Of a stretch of DNA of 64,000 nucleotides, positions 47,134-55,860 are shown piece by piece. Source of the stretch: Nocardioidaceae bacterium (GTDB lineage: Bacteria; Actinomycetota; Actinomycetes; Propionibacteriales; Nocardioidaceae); NCBI GenBank assembly GCA_030655315.1, contig JAURVT010000011.1, positions 1 to 64,000 on the forward strand, given 5' to 3'. The position numbers and the translations under genes are program-made. Position 1 is the stretch's first letter; the number at the start of each line of letters is the position of its first letter. The notes beneath the pieces are model-generated. The model saw only the letters and a list, made by a program, of their open reading frames with translations. It was not told where the DNA came from and did not search any database.

Positions 47134-47673
47134 CTAGGGGAGGGGAGTGGCGAACGCCCCCACGACGGCGCCGGGCAGCGACGCGACGGCCGCGCCGGGC
47201 AGCACGAGCTTGGAGCGACGCAGCCCGCTGCCGACGACCACCCAGGGCTGGGCGGCGACGCGCTCGTCGACCAGCACCGGCCAGGCGGACGGGACGCCGA
47301 CGGGGGTGATGCCGCCGTGCTCCATCTGCGTCTCGGAGGTGGCACGGTCCATCGGCGCGAAGGAGCACTTGCGGACGTCGAGGTGCCTGCGGACGGCCTT
47401 GTTGACGTCGAGGCGCGAGTCCGCGAGCACCATGCACGCGGCCAGCGTCTCGTCGTCACCGCGACGACCGAGCACGACCACGCAGTTGGCCGACGCCTCG
47501 GGCGGCACGTCGAACGCCTGGCCGAACTCCGCGGTGTCGGCGAGGTCGGGGTCGATCGCGCAGACCCACGCGTCGTCCAGCCCGCCGACGGCGGCGGCGA
47601 CCGGGGCGGCGAGCAGGTGGGTGGCGGAGGCGGCCGGGAGCAGATCGAGCCGGCCGAGCGTCGGGGCGGTCAT
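47134..47673 (-). CDS. YbaK/aminoacyl-tRNA deacylase domain protein
   Basis: A 179-residue member of the YbaK/ProX editing superfamily, which hydrolyses mischarged Cys/Pro-type aminoacyl-tRNAs in trans. Visible are the ANCVVVLGR strand, the helix [15 protein letters not shown] with the conserved Lys region, and the glycine-rich loop [19 protein letters not shown]. Exact tRNA specificity cannot be told. ATG 47673 is the only sensible start; the frame upstream is antisense to folD. Convergent with purH and divergent from folD. Confidence 0.85.
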   Translation of the reverse strand: MTAPTLGRLDLLPAASATHLLAAPVAAAVGGLDDAWVCAIDPDLADTAEFGQAFDVPPEASANCVVVLGRRGDDETLAACMVLADSRLDVNKAVRRHLDVRKCSFAPMDRATSETQMEHGGITPVGVPSAWPVLVDERVAAQPWVVVGSGLRRSKLVLPGAAVASLPGAVVGAFATPLP

Positions 47674-47706
47674 GGGCCCACCCTGGCACGTGGGAGACTC
47701 GCCTGC

Positions 47707-48564
47707 GTGACTGCGCAGATCCTCGACGGCAAGGCCACCGCGGCCGCGATCAAGGCCGACCTCACCACGCGGGTGACGGCCCTCCGGGAGCGCGGCGTCG
47801 TGCCGGGCCTCGGCACGGTGCTGGTGGGCGACGACCCCGGCAGCCAGATCTACGTGGGCGGCAAGCACAAGGACTGCGCCCAGGTGGGCATCGAGTCCCT
47901 GCGCGTCGACCTCCCCGCCGACGCCACCCAGGCGCAGGTCGAGGACGCGGTCGACGCGCTCAACGCCGACCCCGCCTGCACCGGCTACATCGTTCAGCTG
48001 CCGCTGCCCAAGGGGCTGGACGAGAACGCGGTGATCGCGCGGATCGACCCGGCCAAGGACGCCGACGGCCTGCACCCCACCAACCTCGGCTGGCTCGTGC
48101 TCGGACGCGAGGCACCGCTGCCCTGCACCCCGCGCGGCATCGTCGAGCTGCTCCGCCGGTTCGACGTCCCGATCGCCGGGGCGCAGGTCTGCGTCGTGGG
48201 CCGCGGCATCACCGTCGGACGCTCGCTCGGCCTGCTGCTCACGCGTCGCTCCGAGAACGCCACGGTCACGCTGTGTCACACGGGCACCCGCGACCTCGCG
48301 GCCGAGGTGGCGCGGGCCGACGTCGTCGTCGCCGCGGCCGGCGTGCCCGGCATCATCACCGCCGACATGGTCAAGCCCGGCGCCGCGCTGCTCGACGTCG
48401 GCGTGAGCCGCGACGCCGCGGGCAAGATCGCCGGCGACGTCGACCCCGCCGCGGCCGAGGTGGCCGGCTGGATCTCTCCGAACCCCGGAGGCGTCGGCCC
48501 GATGACGCGCGCCATGCTGCTGACCAACGTCGTCGAGGCGGCCGAGCGGTCGCTCGCCGACTGA
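47707..48564 (+). CDS. folD: methylene-THF dehydrogenase/methenyl-THF cyclohydrolase
   Basis: Interconverts 5,10-methylene-, methenyl- and 10-formyl-tetrahydrofolate. The 285-residue protein has the catalytic Lys motif YVGGKHKDC, the [11 protein letters not shown] loop, [27 protein letters not shown] (dinucleotide binding) and the C-terminal [16 protein letters not shown] 47707 gives the expected N-terminus ([15 protein letters not shown]). In this genome it can feed one-carbon units from the dimethylglycine/sarcosine cluster to purN and purH. The DUF3017 gene follows closely. Confidence 0.96.
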   Translation: MTAQILDGKATAAAIKADLTTRVTALRERGVVPGLGTVLVGDDPGSQIYVGGKHKDCAQVGIESLRVDLPADATQAQVEDAVDALNADPACTGYIVQLPLPKGLDENAVIARIDPAKDADGLHPTNLGWLVLGREAPLPCTPRGIVELLRRFDVPIAGAQVCVVGRGITVGRSLGLLLTRRSENATVTLCHTGTRDLAAEVARADVVVAAAGVPGIITADMVKPGAALLDVGVSRDAAGKIAGDVDPAAAEVAGWISPNPGGVGPMTRAMLLTNVVEAAERSLAD

Positions 48565-48572
48565 CCGTCGTC

Positions 48573-48860
48573 GTGACCACCCCCGGCGACAGGCCGCCGG
48601 TGCCCACCGGCACCTTCGTCTACGCGGCCCTGGTCGTGCTCATGCTGGTCGGCCTCGCGCTCGTCGCTGTCGGACCCTGGCGCTTCGGCGTCGGGCTCGC
48701 CGGCTGGGGCTTCGTCGTGGCCGGCCTCGCCCGGCTCGTCGTCCGCGACGCCGACGCGGGCCTGCTGCGCGTGCGGCGCAAGCGGTTCGACATCGCCTGG
48801 ATGGTCGGCCTGGGCGCGGTGCTCGTCGTGCTGGCCGTGGTGGTGCCGCCCGCCGTCTGA
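48573..48860 (+). CDS. DUF3017 family small membrane protein
   Basis: A 95-residue protein with three hydrophobic helices ([56 protein letters not shown]). A DUF3017 gene directly after folD is a common actinobacterial pairing; function is unknown. GTG 48573 lies 8 bp after folD, consistent with co-transcription. Confidence 0.8.
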   Translation: MTTPGDRPPVPTGTFVYAALVVLMLVGLALVAVGPWRFGVGLAGWGFVVAGLARLVVRDADAGLLRVRRKRFDIAWMVGLGAVLVVLAVVVPPAV

Positions 48861-48863
48861 GGT

Positions 48864-49208
48864 CTAGAGCCGTGACGCGTGGTGCGCGGCGACGCGAGCG
48901 ACCAGCTCGGGCGGTACGCCGTCGGCCCAGGGGATCTTGATGGTGCTCGCGCCGGAGCGATAGGGCGCCAGCGCGGCGTCGAGGTCGGCGTCGCCCTCGG
49001 GAGCCGGGTAGAGGCCGAGGTGCCCCTTCCACGCCGCGACGTGCAGCACCGGCCGCCCGTCGAGCACGAAGGCGGGCATGTCGTAGCTGATCGTCTCGAC
49101 CACGCCGGGCACCGCCCGACGCACCGCTGCCCGCACGAGCTCCAGGACCTCCTGGTGCTCGGCGGGCAGCGTGGCGACGTAGGCGTCGACGTCGACGTGA
49201 CGGGGCAC
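48864..49208 (-). CDS. DUF1801 (YdhG-like) domain protein
   Basis: A 114-residue single-domain protein: [28 protein letters not shown], then [31 protein letters not shown] and [14 protein letters not shown], the DUF1801 pattern. Some relatives are called iron chaperone or Fra-like, but the role of this branch is unproven. ATG 49208 is the natural start. It lies 7 bp downstream of mdh on the same strand. Confidence 0.85.
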   Translation of the reverse strand: MPRHVDVDAYVATLPAEHQEVLELVRAAVRRAVPGVVETISYDMPAFVLDGRPVLHVAAWKGHLGLYPAPEGDADLDAALAPYRSGASTIKIPWADGVPPELVARVAAHHASRL

Positions 49209-49215
49209 GGTCGGC

Positions 49216-50202
49216 TCAGATGAGTCCGAGGCCCTTCACGGCCTCGCGCTCCTCGGCGAGCTCGGTGGTGCTGGCGTCGATGCGGGCGCGTGAGAAGTCG
49301 TTGACCTCGAGGCCCTGGACGATCTCCCAGTCGCCGTCCTTCGTGGTGACCGGGAAGCTCGAGACGAGGCCCTCGGGCACGCCGTAGGAGCCGTCGGAGA
49401 CGACGGCCATCGAGGCCCAGCTGCCCTCGGGCGTGCCGTGCAGCCAGTCGCGGGCGGCGTCGACCGTGGCCGACGCGGCGGAGGCGGCCGAGGAGGACCC
49501 GCGCGCCTCGATGATGGCGGCACCGCGCTTGGAGACCGTCGGGATGAAGTCGTCCTCGAGCCAGGACTGCTCCACCACGTCGGTGGCCGGCTTGCCGGCG
49601 ACGGTGGCGTGGAAGACGTCGGGGTACTGCGTGGCCGAGTGGTTGCCCCAGATGGTGAGGCGGTCGATCTCGGTGACCGGCGTGCCCGTCTTGGCCGACA
49701 GCTGCGACAGCGCGCGGTTGTGGTCCAGGCGGGTGAGCGCGGAGAAGCGCTCCTTCGGGATGTCGGGCGCGTTGGTCAGCGCGATGAGCGCGTTGGTGTT
49801 GGCCGGGTTGCCGGTGACGCCGATGCGGACGTCGTCGGCGGCGTGGTCGTTGAGCGCCTTGCCCTGCGCGGTGAAGATGGCGCCGTTGGCCTCGAGCAGG
49901 TCGCCGCGCTCCATGCCCTTGGTGCGGGGGCGGGCGCCGATGAGCAGGGCGAGGTTGACGCCGTCGAAGGCGACGTTCGCGTCGTCGCTGGTGTCGATAC
50001 CGTCGAGCAGCGGGAACGCGCAGTCGTCGAGCTCCATCACGACGCCCTCCAGCGTCTTGAGCGCCGGCGTGATCTCCAGCAGGCTCAGGCGCACCGGGGT
50101 GTCGGGGCCGAGGAGGCTGCCGCTCGCGATGCGGAACAGCAGGCTGTAGCCGATCTGGCCGGCGGCGCCGGTGACGGCGACCTTGACGGGGGACTTGCTC
50201 AC
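49216..50202 (-). CDS. mdh: malate dehydrogenase
   Basis: NAD-dependent malate/oxaloacetate interconversion in the TCA cycle. The 328-residue protein has [21 protein letters not shown] (nucleotide binding), [15 protein letters not shown] (substrate Arg loop), [17 protein letters not shown] and the catalytic His in [12 protein letters not shown]: the cytosolic-type bacterial MDH. GTG 50202 has AGGAG 7 nt upstream; the open frame extends to 50265 without a ribosome site. A TAGCGT box at 50242-50247 is a likely -10. It is downstream of purU on the same strand. Confidence 0.96.
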   Translation of the reverse strand: MSKSPVKVAVTGAAGQIGYSLLFRIASGSLLGPDTPVRLSLLEITPALKTLEGVVMELDDCAFPLLDGIDTSDDANVAFDGVNLALLIGARPRTKGMERGDLLEANGAIFTAQGKALNDHAADDVRIGVTGNPANTNALIALTNAPDIPKERFSALTRLDHNRALSQLSAKTGTPVTEIDRLTIWGNHSATQYPDVFHATVAGKPATDVVEQSWLEDDFIPTVSKRGAAIIEARGSSSAASAASATVDAARDWLHGTPEGSWASMAVVSDGSYGVPEGLVSSFPVTTKDGDWEIVQGLEVNDFSRARIDASTTELAEEREAVKGLGLI

Positions 50203-50241
50203 GGGTGGGCTCCTGTTCGAGGGCGACGGCGTACGCGTCCC

Positions 50242-50247
50242 GACGCT
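50242..50247 (-). promoter_or_regulatory. putative -10 box (TAGCGT) of mdh
   Basis: Minus-strand TAGCGT in the gap between purU and mdh, giving a leader of about 33 nt that contains the AGGAG ribosome site. Confidence 0.4.
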
Positions 50248-50287
50248 AGCAACCCGGCGTGACACCTGCCACGCGGGTCGCGCCTCG

Positions 50288-51142
50288 CTAGGCCGAGAAG
50301 ACGACGACGCGCGACCCGTCGAGCAGCAGACGGCGCTCCGCGTGCCAGCGGACGGCGCGCGAGAGCACCTGCGACTCGACGTCCCGTCCGGCCTGCACCA
50401 TGTCGTCCGGACCCATCCGGTGGTTCACGCGGGTGACGTCCTGCTCGATGATCGGGCCCTCGTCGAGCTGCGCGGTGACGTAGTGCGCGGTGGCCCCGAT
50501 CAGCTTGACGCCGCGGTCGAACGCCTGGTGGTACGGCTTGGCGCCCTTGAAGCTCGGCAGGAACGAGTGGTGGATGTTGATCGTGCGGCCCGACAGCGCC
50601 TCGCTCGCCTCGTCGGACAGGATCTGCATGTAGCGCGCGAGCACCACCAGGTCGACGTCGAGCTCGTCGACGAGCCGCAGCACCTGCTGCTCGGCGTCCC
50701 GCTTGGTCTCGGGCGTGACGGGCACGTGGTGGAACGGCACCTCGTAGGTGTCGGCGAGGCGCTCGAGGTCGCGGTGGTTGGACACCACGGCGGCCACGTC
50801 GACAGGCAGCGCTCCGCTGGACTGCCGGAAGAGCAGGTCGTTCAGGCAGTGCCCGAACCTCGACACCATGATCAGGGTGCGGCAGCGCCGGCTGGCGTCC
50901 TCCAGCTCCCAGTCCATGCCCAGCCGGTCGGCGACGGGCGTGAACGCCGCCCGCAGCGCCCCGACGTCCGTGCCGTCCACGTCGAAGTGCACCCGCATGA
51001 AGAACCGGGTGTCGCGCCGGTCACCGAACTGCTGGGAGTCCAGGATGTTGGCGCCCTGCTCGGCGAGGTTGCCCGTCACCGCGTGCACGATGCCGGGTCG
51101 GTCGGTGCACGCGAGCGTCAGGACGTAGCTGGGGCTGGCCAT
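50288..51142 (-). CDS. purU: formyltetrahydrofolate deformylase
   Basis: Hydrolyses 10-formyl-THF to formate and THF, balancing one-carbon pools. The 284-residue protein has an N-terminal ACT domain ([27 protein letters not shown]) and a formyltransferase-like domain with [33 protein letters not shown] and the terminal Asp motif region [17 protein letters not shown] 51142 is chosen because GGAGG lies 9 nt upstream; ATG 51151 sits on top of that ribosome site. PurU is commonly tied to glycine-betaine/sarcosine demethylation, and such a cluster lies 6 kb away. Its 5' region runs into a palindromic hairpin. Confidence 0.95.
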   Translation of the reverse strand: MASPSYVLTLACTDRPGIVHAVTGNLAEQGANILDSQQFGDRRDTRFFMRVHFDVDGTDVGALRAAFTPVADRLGMDWELEDASRRCRTLIMVSRFGHCLNDLLFRQSSGALPVDVAAVVSNHRDLERLADTYEVPFHHVPVTPETKRDAEQQVLRLVDELDVDLVVLARYMQILSDEASEALSGRTINIHHSFLPSFKGAKPYHQAFDRGVKLIGATAHYVTAQLDEGPIIEQDVTRVNHRMGPDDMVQAGRDVESQVLSRAVRWHAERRLLLDGSRVVVFSA

Positions 51143-51160
51143 GGCGTCCATCCTCCCGCA

Positions 51161-51237
51161 CCCCGAGCTCCCGCGAGTTGTCGGTGCCACAGGGGGTCAT
51201 GGCCCTGTGAGGCACCGACAACTCCGGCAGCTCGGGG
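51161..51237. repeat. long hairpin upstream of the second DUF559 gene
   Basis: Core GAGTTGTCGGTGCC (51175-51188) pairs with GGCACCGACAACTC (51211-51224), with an inner ACAGGG/CCCTGT stem; outer arms CCCCGAGCT (51161-51169) and AGCTCGGGG (51229-51237) extend it. The 50-nt core recurs at 52248-52297, on the other side of the DUF559 gene, with 45 of 50 positions identical. It also sits 19 bp before the purU start, within that gene's promoter/leader. Confidence 0.9.
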
Positions 51238-51246
51238 TTGTCCACA
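51238..51246 (+). promoter_or_regulatory. TTGTCCACA box (DnaA-box consensus) upstream of the DUF559 gene
   Basis: Exact match to the actinobacterial DnaA-box TTGTCCACA, directly next to the hairpin and 52 nt before the GTG start. The other DUF559 gene has TCGTCCACA at 51 nt. It may be a family-specific promoter element instead of a DnaA site. Confidence 0.5.
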
Positions 51247-51298
51247 GTCGAGGCGGACGAGCCTTCCGTCGTCGGTCCACTCGGCCCACCATCGAGGC

Positions 51299-52243
51299 GT
51301 GACGATCGAGCTGCCGCGGACGTTCCGCGAAGGTGCGCTGGACGATCTGGTCGAGCGCCAGGCGTCCGTCGTCAGCCGGGCACAGCTCGCTCGGAGGGGG
51401 ATCAGCCTGGCGGTGGTCGACGCGCAGCTGCGCGCCGAACGATGGCGGTCGCTCTCGCCGACCGTGGTCGCCCTGACCAACGGGGCCTTGAGCCCGCGGC
51501 AGCGCTGGTGGCACGCCGTCCTCAGCGGCCCCGATCTGATTGCCCTCGCGAGCAGCACCGCTCTGGCGTTGCACGGGCTGCGGGGCCTGGCCGAGGACAA
51601 GACCATCCACGTGGTCGTCCCTCGCTCCAGCATGATGGCGCCCATTCGGGGTGTGCGGATCCACGAGTCCAGGCGGTTCGGTCCGGACGACGTCGTGGTG
51701 CGAGCCGGGCTCCCGACCTGCACGGCCGAGCGCGCCGCGATCGACGCAGTCGCGTGGCAGCGACGCGCGCGGTTCGCGTACGCGTTGGTGCCGGCGGTCG
51801 TGCAGCAGCGGCTCGGCACGACCGACCGGTTCGACGAAGAGCTTGACGCGGCGGGGAGCGTCCGTCATGCGGGGCACCTGAGGTGTGCGGTCTCCGACGT
51901 TCGTGGTGGTGCGGACGCGTTGAGCGAGATCGACCTGCGGCGGACGTGCAGGCGCTACGGGCTGCAGCAGCCGGTGGGGCAGCGGGTCCGGTACGAGCCG
52001 AGCGGCCGCAAGCGGTACCTGGACGCCGAGTGGGTGCTCGCCGACGGCAGCGTCGTCGTCCTGGAGGTGGACGGCGCGCACCACCTCGAGGTGCAGCACT
52101 GGGAGGACGACATGCGACGCGAGCGGGCCATCGTGATCGACGGCCGCACGGTCCTGCGGTGCACCGCGCGCGAGATCCGTCTGGAACCGGCCGCCATCGC
52201 GGCCGATCTCCGCAGCATCGGCATCCCCCCGTCCCGCGCCTGA
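51299..52243 (+). CDS. AbiEi-like N-terminus plus DUF559 (Vsr-like) nuclease-domain protein, second copy
   Basis: A 314-residue relative of the protein at 7780-8817. The N-terminal part contains a winged-helix-like segment (VVSRAQLARRGISLAVVDAQL...RWRSL) and an AbiEi-like region (SSTALALHGLRGL); the C-terminal DUF559 core reads RYLDAEWVLADG then VVLEVDGAHHLEVQHWEDD, keeping the Asp, Glu-x-Asp and His of PD-(D/E)XK-type nucleases. It is clearly diverged from the first copy. Function unknown. GTG 51299 has no Shine-Dalgarno. Matching hairpins lie 62 bp before the start and 4 bp after the stop. Confidence 0.8.
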   Translation: MTIELPRTFREGALDDLVERQASVVSRAQLARRGISLAVVDAQLRAERWRSLSPTVVALTNGALSPRQRWWHAVLSGPDLIALASSTALALHGLRGLAEDKTIHVVVPRSSMMAPIRGVRIHESRRFGPDDVVVRAGLPTCTAERAAIDAVAWQRRARFAYALVPAVVQQRLGTTDRFDEELDAAGSVRHAGHLRCAVSDVRGGADALSEIDLRRTCRRYGLQQPVGQRVRYEPSGRKRYLDAEWVLADGSVVVLEVDGAHHLEVQHWEDDMRRERAIVIDGRTVLRCTAREIRLEPAAIAADLRSIGIPPSRA

Positions 52244-52247
52244 CCCG

Positions 52248-52297
52248 GAGTTGTCGGTGCCTCAGGGGGCCATGACCCTGCGTGGCACCGACAACTC
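52248..52297. repeat. hairpin downstream of the second DUF559 gene
   Basis: GAGTTGTCGGTGCC (52248-52261) with GGCACCGACAACTC (52284-52297) and an inner CAGGG/CCCTG stem. It is 45/50 identical to 51175-51224 and starts 4 bp after the DUF559 stop. It could also terminate transcription of the gene and its convergent neighbour. Confidence 0.9.
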
Positions 52298-52320
52298 GGG
52301 GGACGCGGGGGGACGGGCGG

Positions 52321-53331
52321 CTAGGTGACCTTCTGGTCGTCGGTGAGGTAGCCGGCGAGGGTGGTCATCCAGGCGGCCTGCTTGCCCCACGAGAGGGGCT
52401 CGTACTTCCAGGCGTGCACCTGGCCGGCGCGGGCGGCGGGGAGCTCGGCGAAGGTGGGCTGCTGCTGCAGGGCGTCGCCGTCCATCGCGCGCAGGGAGTA
52501 CAGGACGATGTCGGTCTGGTAGGTGTCGGCGTTCTCCCAGCTGAGCAGGTCCCAGTAGTACTCCGAGTCGTCCACGTCGGGGTAGACGACGCCGAGGTCG
52601 GCGAAGTACGCGAGGTTCGGGTCGGCGGCCGACTGGGCCACGTAGAGGCCCTCGGACTCGTAGCCGGCGAGCGCCAGGACGCTGAGGCCCGAGCGCGAAG
52701 CCTCGGTGAGGGTGGTCGCGGCCTCGTCGAAGGCCTTCTTCTTCTCGGCGTTCGATTCGCTCGCGAGGTCGGCGCCCAGGGACTCGGCGAGCTCGGAGTT
52801 CCGGACGACGACGTCCTTGGCCGAACCGCCCATCTCGATCGCGACGATCGGCGCGATCTTCGACAGCGTCTCGATCTGCTTCTCGTCCTTGAACCCGTAG
52901 AGCAGGACGCCCTCGACGCTCCCGCCGAGCTCCTCGGGGTACACGTGCGTGACGATCAGGTCCGGCTTCAGCGCGGCGAGCTTCTCGGCGTCGATCTCGC
53001 CGTAGGTGGTGCCCACCTCGGTGACGCCCTCGAGGTCGAAGCCGGTGAACTGCTCGTCGTCCTGGATCGACAGCACGCCGAAGGTGCCCACGGGCTCGAC
53101 ACCGAAGTCCCACAGCGCCGCGACGGCGTCACCGAGCCCGACGATCCGCCGGGGCGTGGTGTCGAGCTCGACGGTCTCGCCGCGGTCGTCGGTGAACGAC
53201 CACGGGCCGTCGGCGACGGCCCCGGACGCGTCGTCGGACGCCGACGACCCGCAGGCGGGGACGGCGAGGACGGCGGCGGTCGCGAGGCCGCCGAGCAGGA
53301 AGCTGCGGCGGCGGACGGGGGAGACGGTCAT
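52321..53331 (-). CDS. iron-siderophore-type ABC substrate-binding lipoprotein
   Basis: A 336-residue cluster A-II/III binding protein (FecB/FepB-like). The N-terminus combines a twin-arginine-like motif (RRRSFLLGG) with a lipobox (AVPAC, Cys27), so it is an exported lipoprotein. The binding fold shows RIVGLGDAVAALWDFGVEPVG, LAALKPDLIVTH and WKYEPLSWGKQAAW. The DtxR/IdeR-like box 29 bp upstream supports iron repression. No permease or ATPase gene is adjacent, so it must pair with subunits encoded elsewhere. ATG 53331 is followed immediately by the signal peptide. Confidence 0.9.
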   Translation of the reverse strand: MTVSPVRRRSFLLGGLATAAVLAVPACGSSASDDASGAVADGPWSFTDDRGETVELDTTPRRIVGLGDAVAALWDFGVEPVGTFGVLSIQDDEQFTGFDLEGVTEVGTTYGEIDAEKLAALKPDLIVTHVYPEELGGSVEGVLLYGFKDEKQIETLSKIAPIVAIEMGGSAKDVVVRNSELAESLGADLASESNAEKKKAFDEAATTLTEASRSGLSVLALAGYESEGLYVAQSAADPNLAYFADLGVVYPDVDDSEYYWDLLSWENADTYQTDIVLYSLRAMDGDALQQQPTFAELPAARAGQVHAWKYEPLSWGKQAAWMTTLAGYLTDDQKVT

Positions 53332-53359
53332 GGCGGGTGCTCCTGGAGCGACGGGTCAC

Positions 53360-53378
53360 TAAGGCCAGGCAACCCTAA
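53360..53378 (-). promoter_or_regulatory. IdeR/DtxR-like iron box
   Basis: Minus-strand TTAGGGTTGCCTGGCCTTA agrees with the DtxR/IdeR consensus TTAGGTTAGCCTAACCTAA at 14 of 19 positions, including both outer half-sites. It lies 29 bp before the start of the siderophore-binding lipoprotein gene. Confidence 0.65.
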
Positions 53379-53403
53379 CCCATCGCGGAGCCCCCGCCGA
53401 CGC

Positions 53404-54906
53404 CTACCGCGAGACGAGCTCCGGCGACGTCGGTGCGGACGGCGCCACGTCGTCGTCGGGGACCAGCCCACCCGCGCCGGTGTCGTCGGAGTTCAGCTCG
53501 ACCAGCCGCTCGCGGGTGAACCCGAAGAAGTAGGTGAGCAGGAAGCCCGACGCGTACGCGATGATCTCGCCGATGCCGTAGACGAGCATCGAGGTGCCGA
53601 TGCCCTGGCTGCCGTTCAGCAGGGGGAACATCGCCCACCCGCTCGGGCCGATCGCGCTGGACCCGACGGTGGTGCCCAGCATGTTCATCGTGCCCATGAA
53701 CGCGCCCGCGATCGCGCCGCCGGCGCAGGCGGTGATGAACGGCCGCCCGAGCGGCAGGGTGACGCCGTAGATCAGGGGCTCGCCGACGCCGAGCAGCCCG
53801 GCGGGGACGGCCGACTTGATCGTGCGACGGATGGACGCGTTGCGCTTGAGGCGGACGTAGACCGCGATCGCCGCACCCACCTGGGCGGCTCCGGCCATCG
53901 CCAGGATCGGGATGATGACGGTGTAGCCGTCCTGCTCGATCAGCGTCGTGTGGATCGGGATCAGCGCCTGGTGCAGGCCGAGCATCACCATCGGCAGGAA
54001 CAGTCCGGCCATCAGCAGCCCGGCGAAGGGGCCGCCGTTGGCGAGCAGCCAGGTGACGGCGGTGGCGATGGCCGTCGAGACCCAGCCGGCCAGCGACATG
54101 AGCACGAGCAGCGCCGCGAGCCCGGCGACGAGCACCGTCACGGTCGGGACGATGAGCATCGCCAGCGTCTCGGGAGCCCACTTGCGTGCCCACCGCTCGA
54201 CGTAGGCGCCGAGCAGCGCCGCGAGCAGTGCGCCGATGACGCCGCCCTGCCCCGGTGCGAGCGTCTCGCCGTACACGGTCACGTTGGCGACGCCCGGGAA
54301 GACGACGATGCCCGCGATCGCGCCGCCGAGGACGGCGGTGCCGCCGAACTCCTTGGCGGTGTTCATGCCGACGAAGACCGCGATCAGGGACAGGAAGCCC
54401 GAGCCGATCGCCGCGAGCAGCGGCGTGATCCCCGACAGCCACGGCGCGTCGCCGCTGGTGACGAGGTTGGTGAGCACACCGTTGACGCCGGCGACGATGC
54501 CGCAGGCGATCAGGGCCGGGATCAGCGGCACGAAGATGTTGGCGATCCGGCGCAGCGCGTTCTTGACCGGGGTGTCGTTGCGACGCTTCTGCTCCGCCCG
54601 CAGCGCCTCGCCGGACGCCGCGAGGTCGGCCGCGGACGTCCCCCCGCCGGCCGGGGCCTTGGCCCGCTCGCGGTCCATCGCGTCGGCCACCTTGTCGACC
54701 AGGCCGGGGCCGAGGACGACCTGCACGGTGGGTCCGGGCACGACGGCCATCACGCCCTCGGTGGCCTCGAGGGTCTCGGTGTCGACGCGTGCCTCGTCGG
54801 CGACGTCGACGCGCAGCCGGGTCATGCAGTTCTCGACGTCGCGGACGTTGGCGCCGCCGCCGAGGGCGGCGAGCACGTCGCGGGCGATCTGGTCGGGGGT
54901 GGGCAT
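53404..54906 (-). CDS. murP: PTS EIIBC component, N-acetylmuramic acid-type (MurP)
   Basis: Membrane phosphotransferase permease that imports and phosphorylates a sugar. The 500-residue chain has an EIIB domain with the phospho-Cys27 in VENCMTRLRV, a linker, and an EIIC domain of ~10 spans (IANIFVPLIPALIACGIVAG, GLLGVGEPLIYGVTLPLG). The neighbouring murQ and murR genes assign MurNAc as the probable substrate. There is no EIIA domain, so a separate EIIA (Crr type) is required. It starts 3 bp after murQ. Confidence 0.9.
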   Translation of the reverse strand: MPTPDQIARDVLAALGGGANVRDVENCMTRLRVDVADEARVDTETLEATEGVMAVVPGPTVQVVLGPGLVDKVADAMDRERAKAPAGGGTSAADLAASGEALRAEQKRRNDTPVKNALRRIANIFVPLIPALIACGIVAGVNGVLTNLVTSGDAPWLSGITPLLAAIGSGFLSLIAVFVGMNTAKEFGGTAVLGGAIAGIVVFPGVANVTVYGETLAPGQGGVIGALLAALLGAYVERWARKWAPETLAMLIVPTVTVLVAGLAALLVLMSLAGWVSTAIATAVTWLLANGGPFAGLLMAGLFLPMVMLGLHQALIPIHTTLIEQDGYTVIIPILAMAGAAQVGAAIAVYVRLKRNASIRRTIKSAVPAGLLGVGEPLIYGVTLPLGRPFITACAGGAIAGAFMGTMNMLGTTVGSSAIGPSGWAMFPLLNGSQGIGTSMLVYGIGEIIAYASGFLLTYFFGFTRERLVELNSDDTGAGGLVPDDDVAPSAPTSPELVSR

Positions 54907-54909
54907 GGG

Positions 54910-55860
54910 TCAGTCCTTCGTCGTGGGGGTGGTGAGGGAGTCGAGGGCGGCGCGCAGCACGCCGTCGTGGTGCTCGAGGGCGGCACGAGCCGTGGCGGCG
55001 TCGACGCCGGCGACCAGCACGGCGATCGCGACCTTGACCTCGCCGTGGGCGGCGTCCATGGCGGCGTCGACCTCGGGGTCGGCGGCGCCGGTGGCCTCGC
55101 GCACGATCCGCCAGGACCGCGCGCGCAGCTTGTCGTTGGTCGCCCGCAGGTCGACCATCAGGTTCCCGTAGGTCTTGCCGAGCCGGACCATCGTCAGTGT
55201 CGACAGCATGTTGAGCACCAGCTTCTGCGCGGTGCCCGACTTGAGCCGGGTGGAACCGGCGACGACCTCGGGGCCGACGACGACCTCGAGCGCGACGTCG
55301 GCGGCCCCGCCGAGCGCGGAGCCGGCGTTGCAGGACAGCCCGACCGTGAACGCCCCGGCGGTGCGGGCGGCCCGCACGGCCCCGATCGCGTAGGGCGTGC
55401 GGCCGCTCGCGGAGATGCCGACGACGGTGTCGAGCGGGCCGACGCCCTGGGCGAGGACGTCGTGCCCGCCCTGGTCGCCGTCATCCTCGGCACCCTCGAC
55501 CGCGGTGGTGAGCGCGACGGGCCCGCCCGCGATGAGGCCGACGACGCGGCCGGGGTCGGTGTCGAACGTCGGCGGGCACTCGCTCGCGTCGAGCACACCG
55601 AGCCGTCCGGCGGTCCCGGCACCCACGTACAGCAGCCGGCCGCCGCGGCGCATGCCGTCGGCGATCCGGTCGACGGCCGCGGCCAGGGCCGGGAGGACGG
55701 CCTCGACGGCGGCCGGCACGGTGGCGTCGGCGGCGTTCATCAGGCGCGCGGCGTCGAGCGTCCCGAGCGCGTCGAGGCCGGCGAACTCCCCGCCGACCTC
55801 CTCGGTCGACAGCGTGCCGAGCGCGGCGCGCAGGTCGGCGTCCAGCAGGTCGGGTGTCAT
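54910..55860 (-). CDS. murQ: N-acetylmuramic acid 6-phosphate etherase
   Basis: Cleaves the lactyl ether of MurNAc-6-phosphate to GlcNAc-6-phosphate and D-lactate in cell-wall recycling. The 316-residue SIS-domain protein shows LLYVGAGTAGRLGVLDASECPPTF (active-site Glu region), IAGGPVALTTAVEGAEDD, GISASGRTPY and LKSGTAQKLVLNMLSTLTMV. ATG 55860 overlaps the murR stop (ATGA); murP follows 3 bp after the stop, so murR-murQ-murP form one operon. Confidence 0.95.
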   Translation of the reverse strand: MTPDLLDADLRAALGTLSTEEVGGEFAGLDALGTLDAARLMNAADATVPAAVEAVLPALAAAVDRIADGMRRGGRLLYVGAGTAGRLGVLDASECPPTFDTDPGRVVGLIAGGPVALTTAVEGAEDDGDQGGHDVLAQGVGPLDTVVGISASGRTPYAIGAVRAARTAGAFTVGLSCNAGSALGGAADVALEVVVGPEVVAGSTRLKSGTAQKLVLNMLSTLTMVRLGKTYGNLMVDLRATNDKLRARSWRIVREATGAADPEVDAAMDAAHGEVKVAIAVLVAGVDAATARAALEHHDGVLRAALDSLTTPTTKD

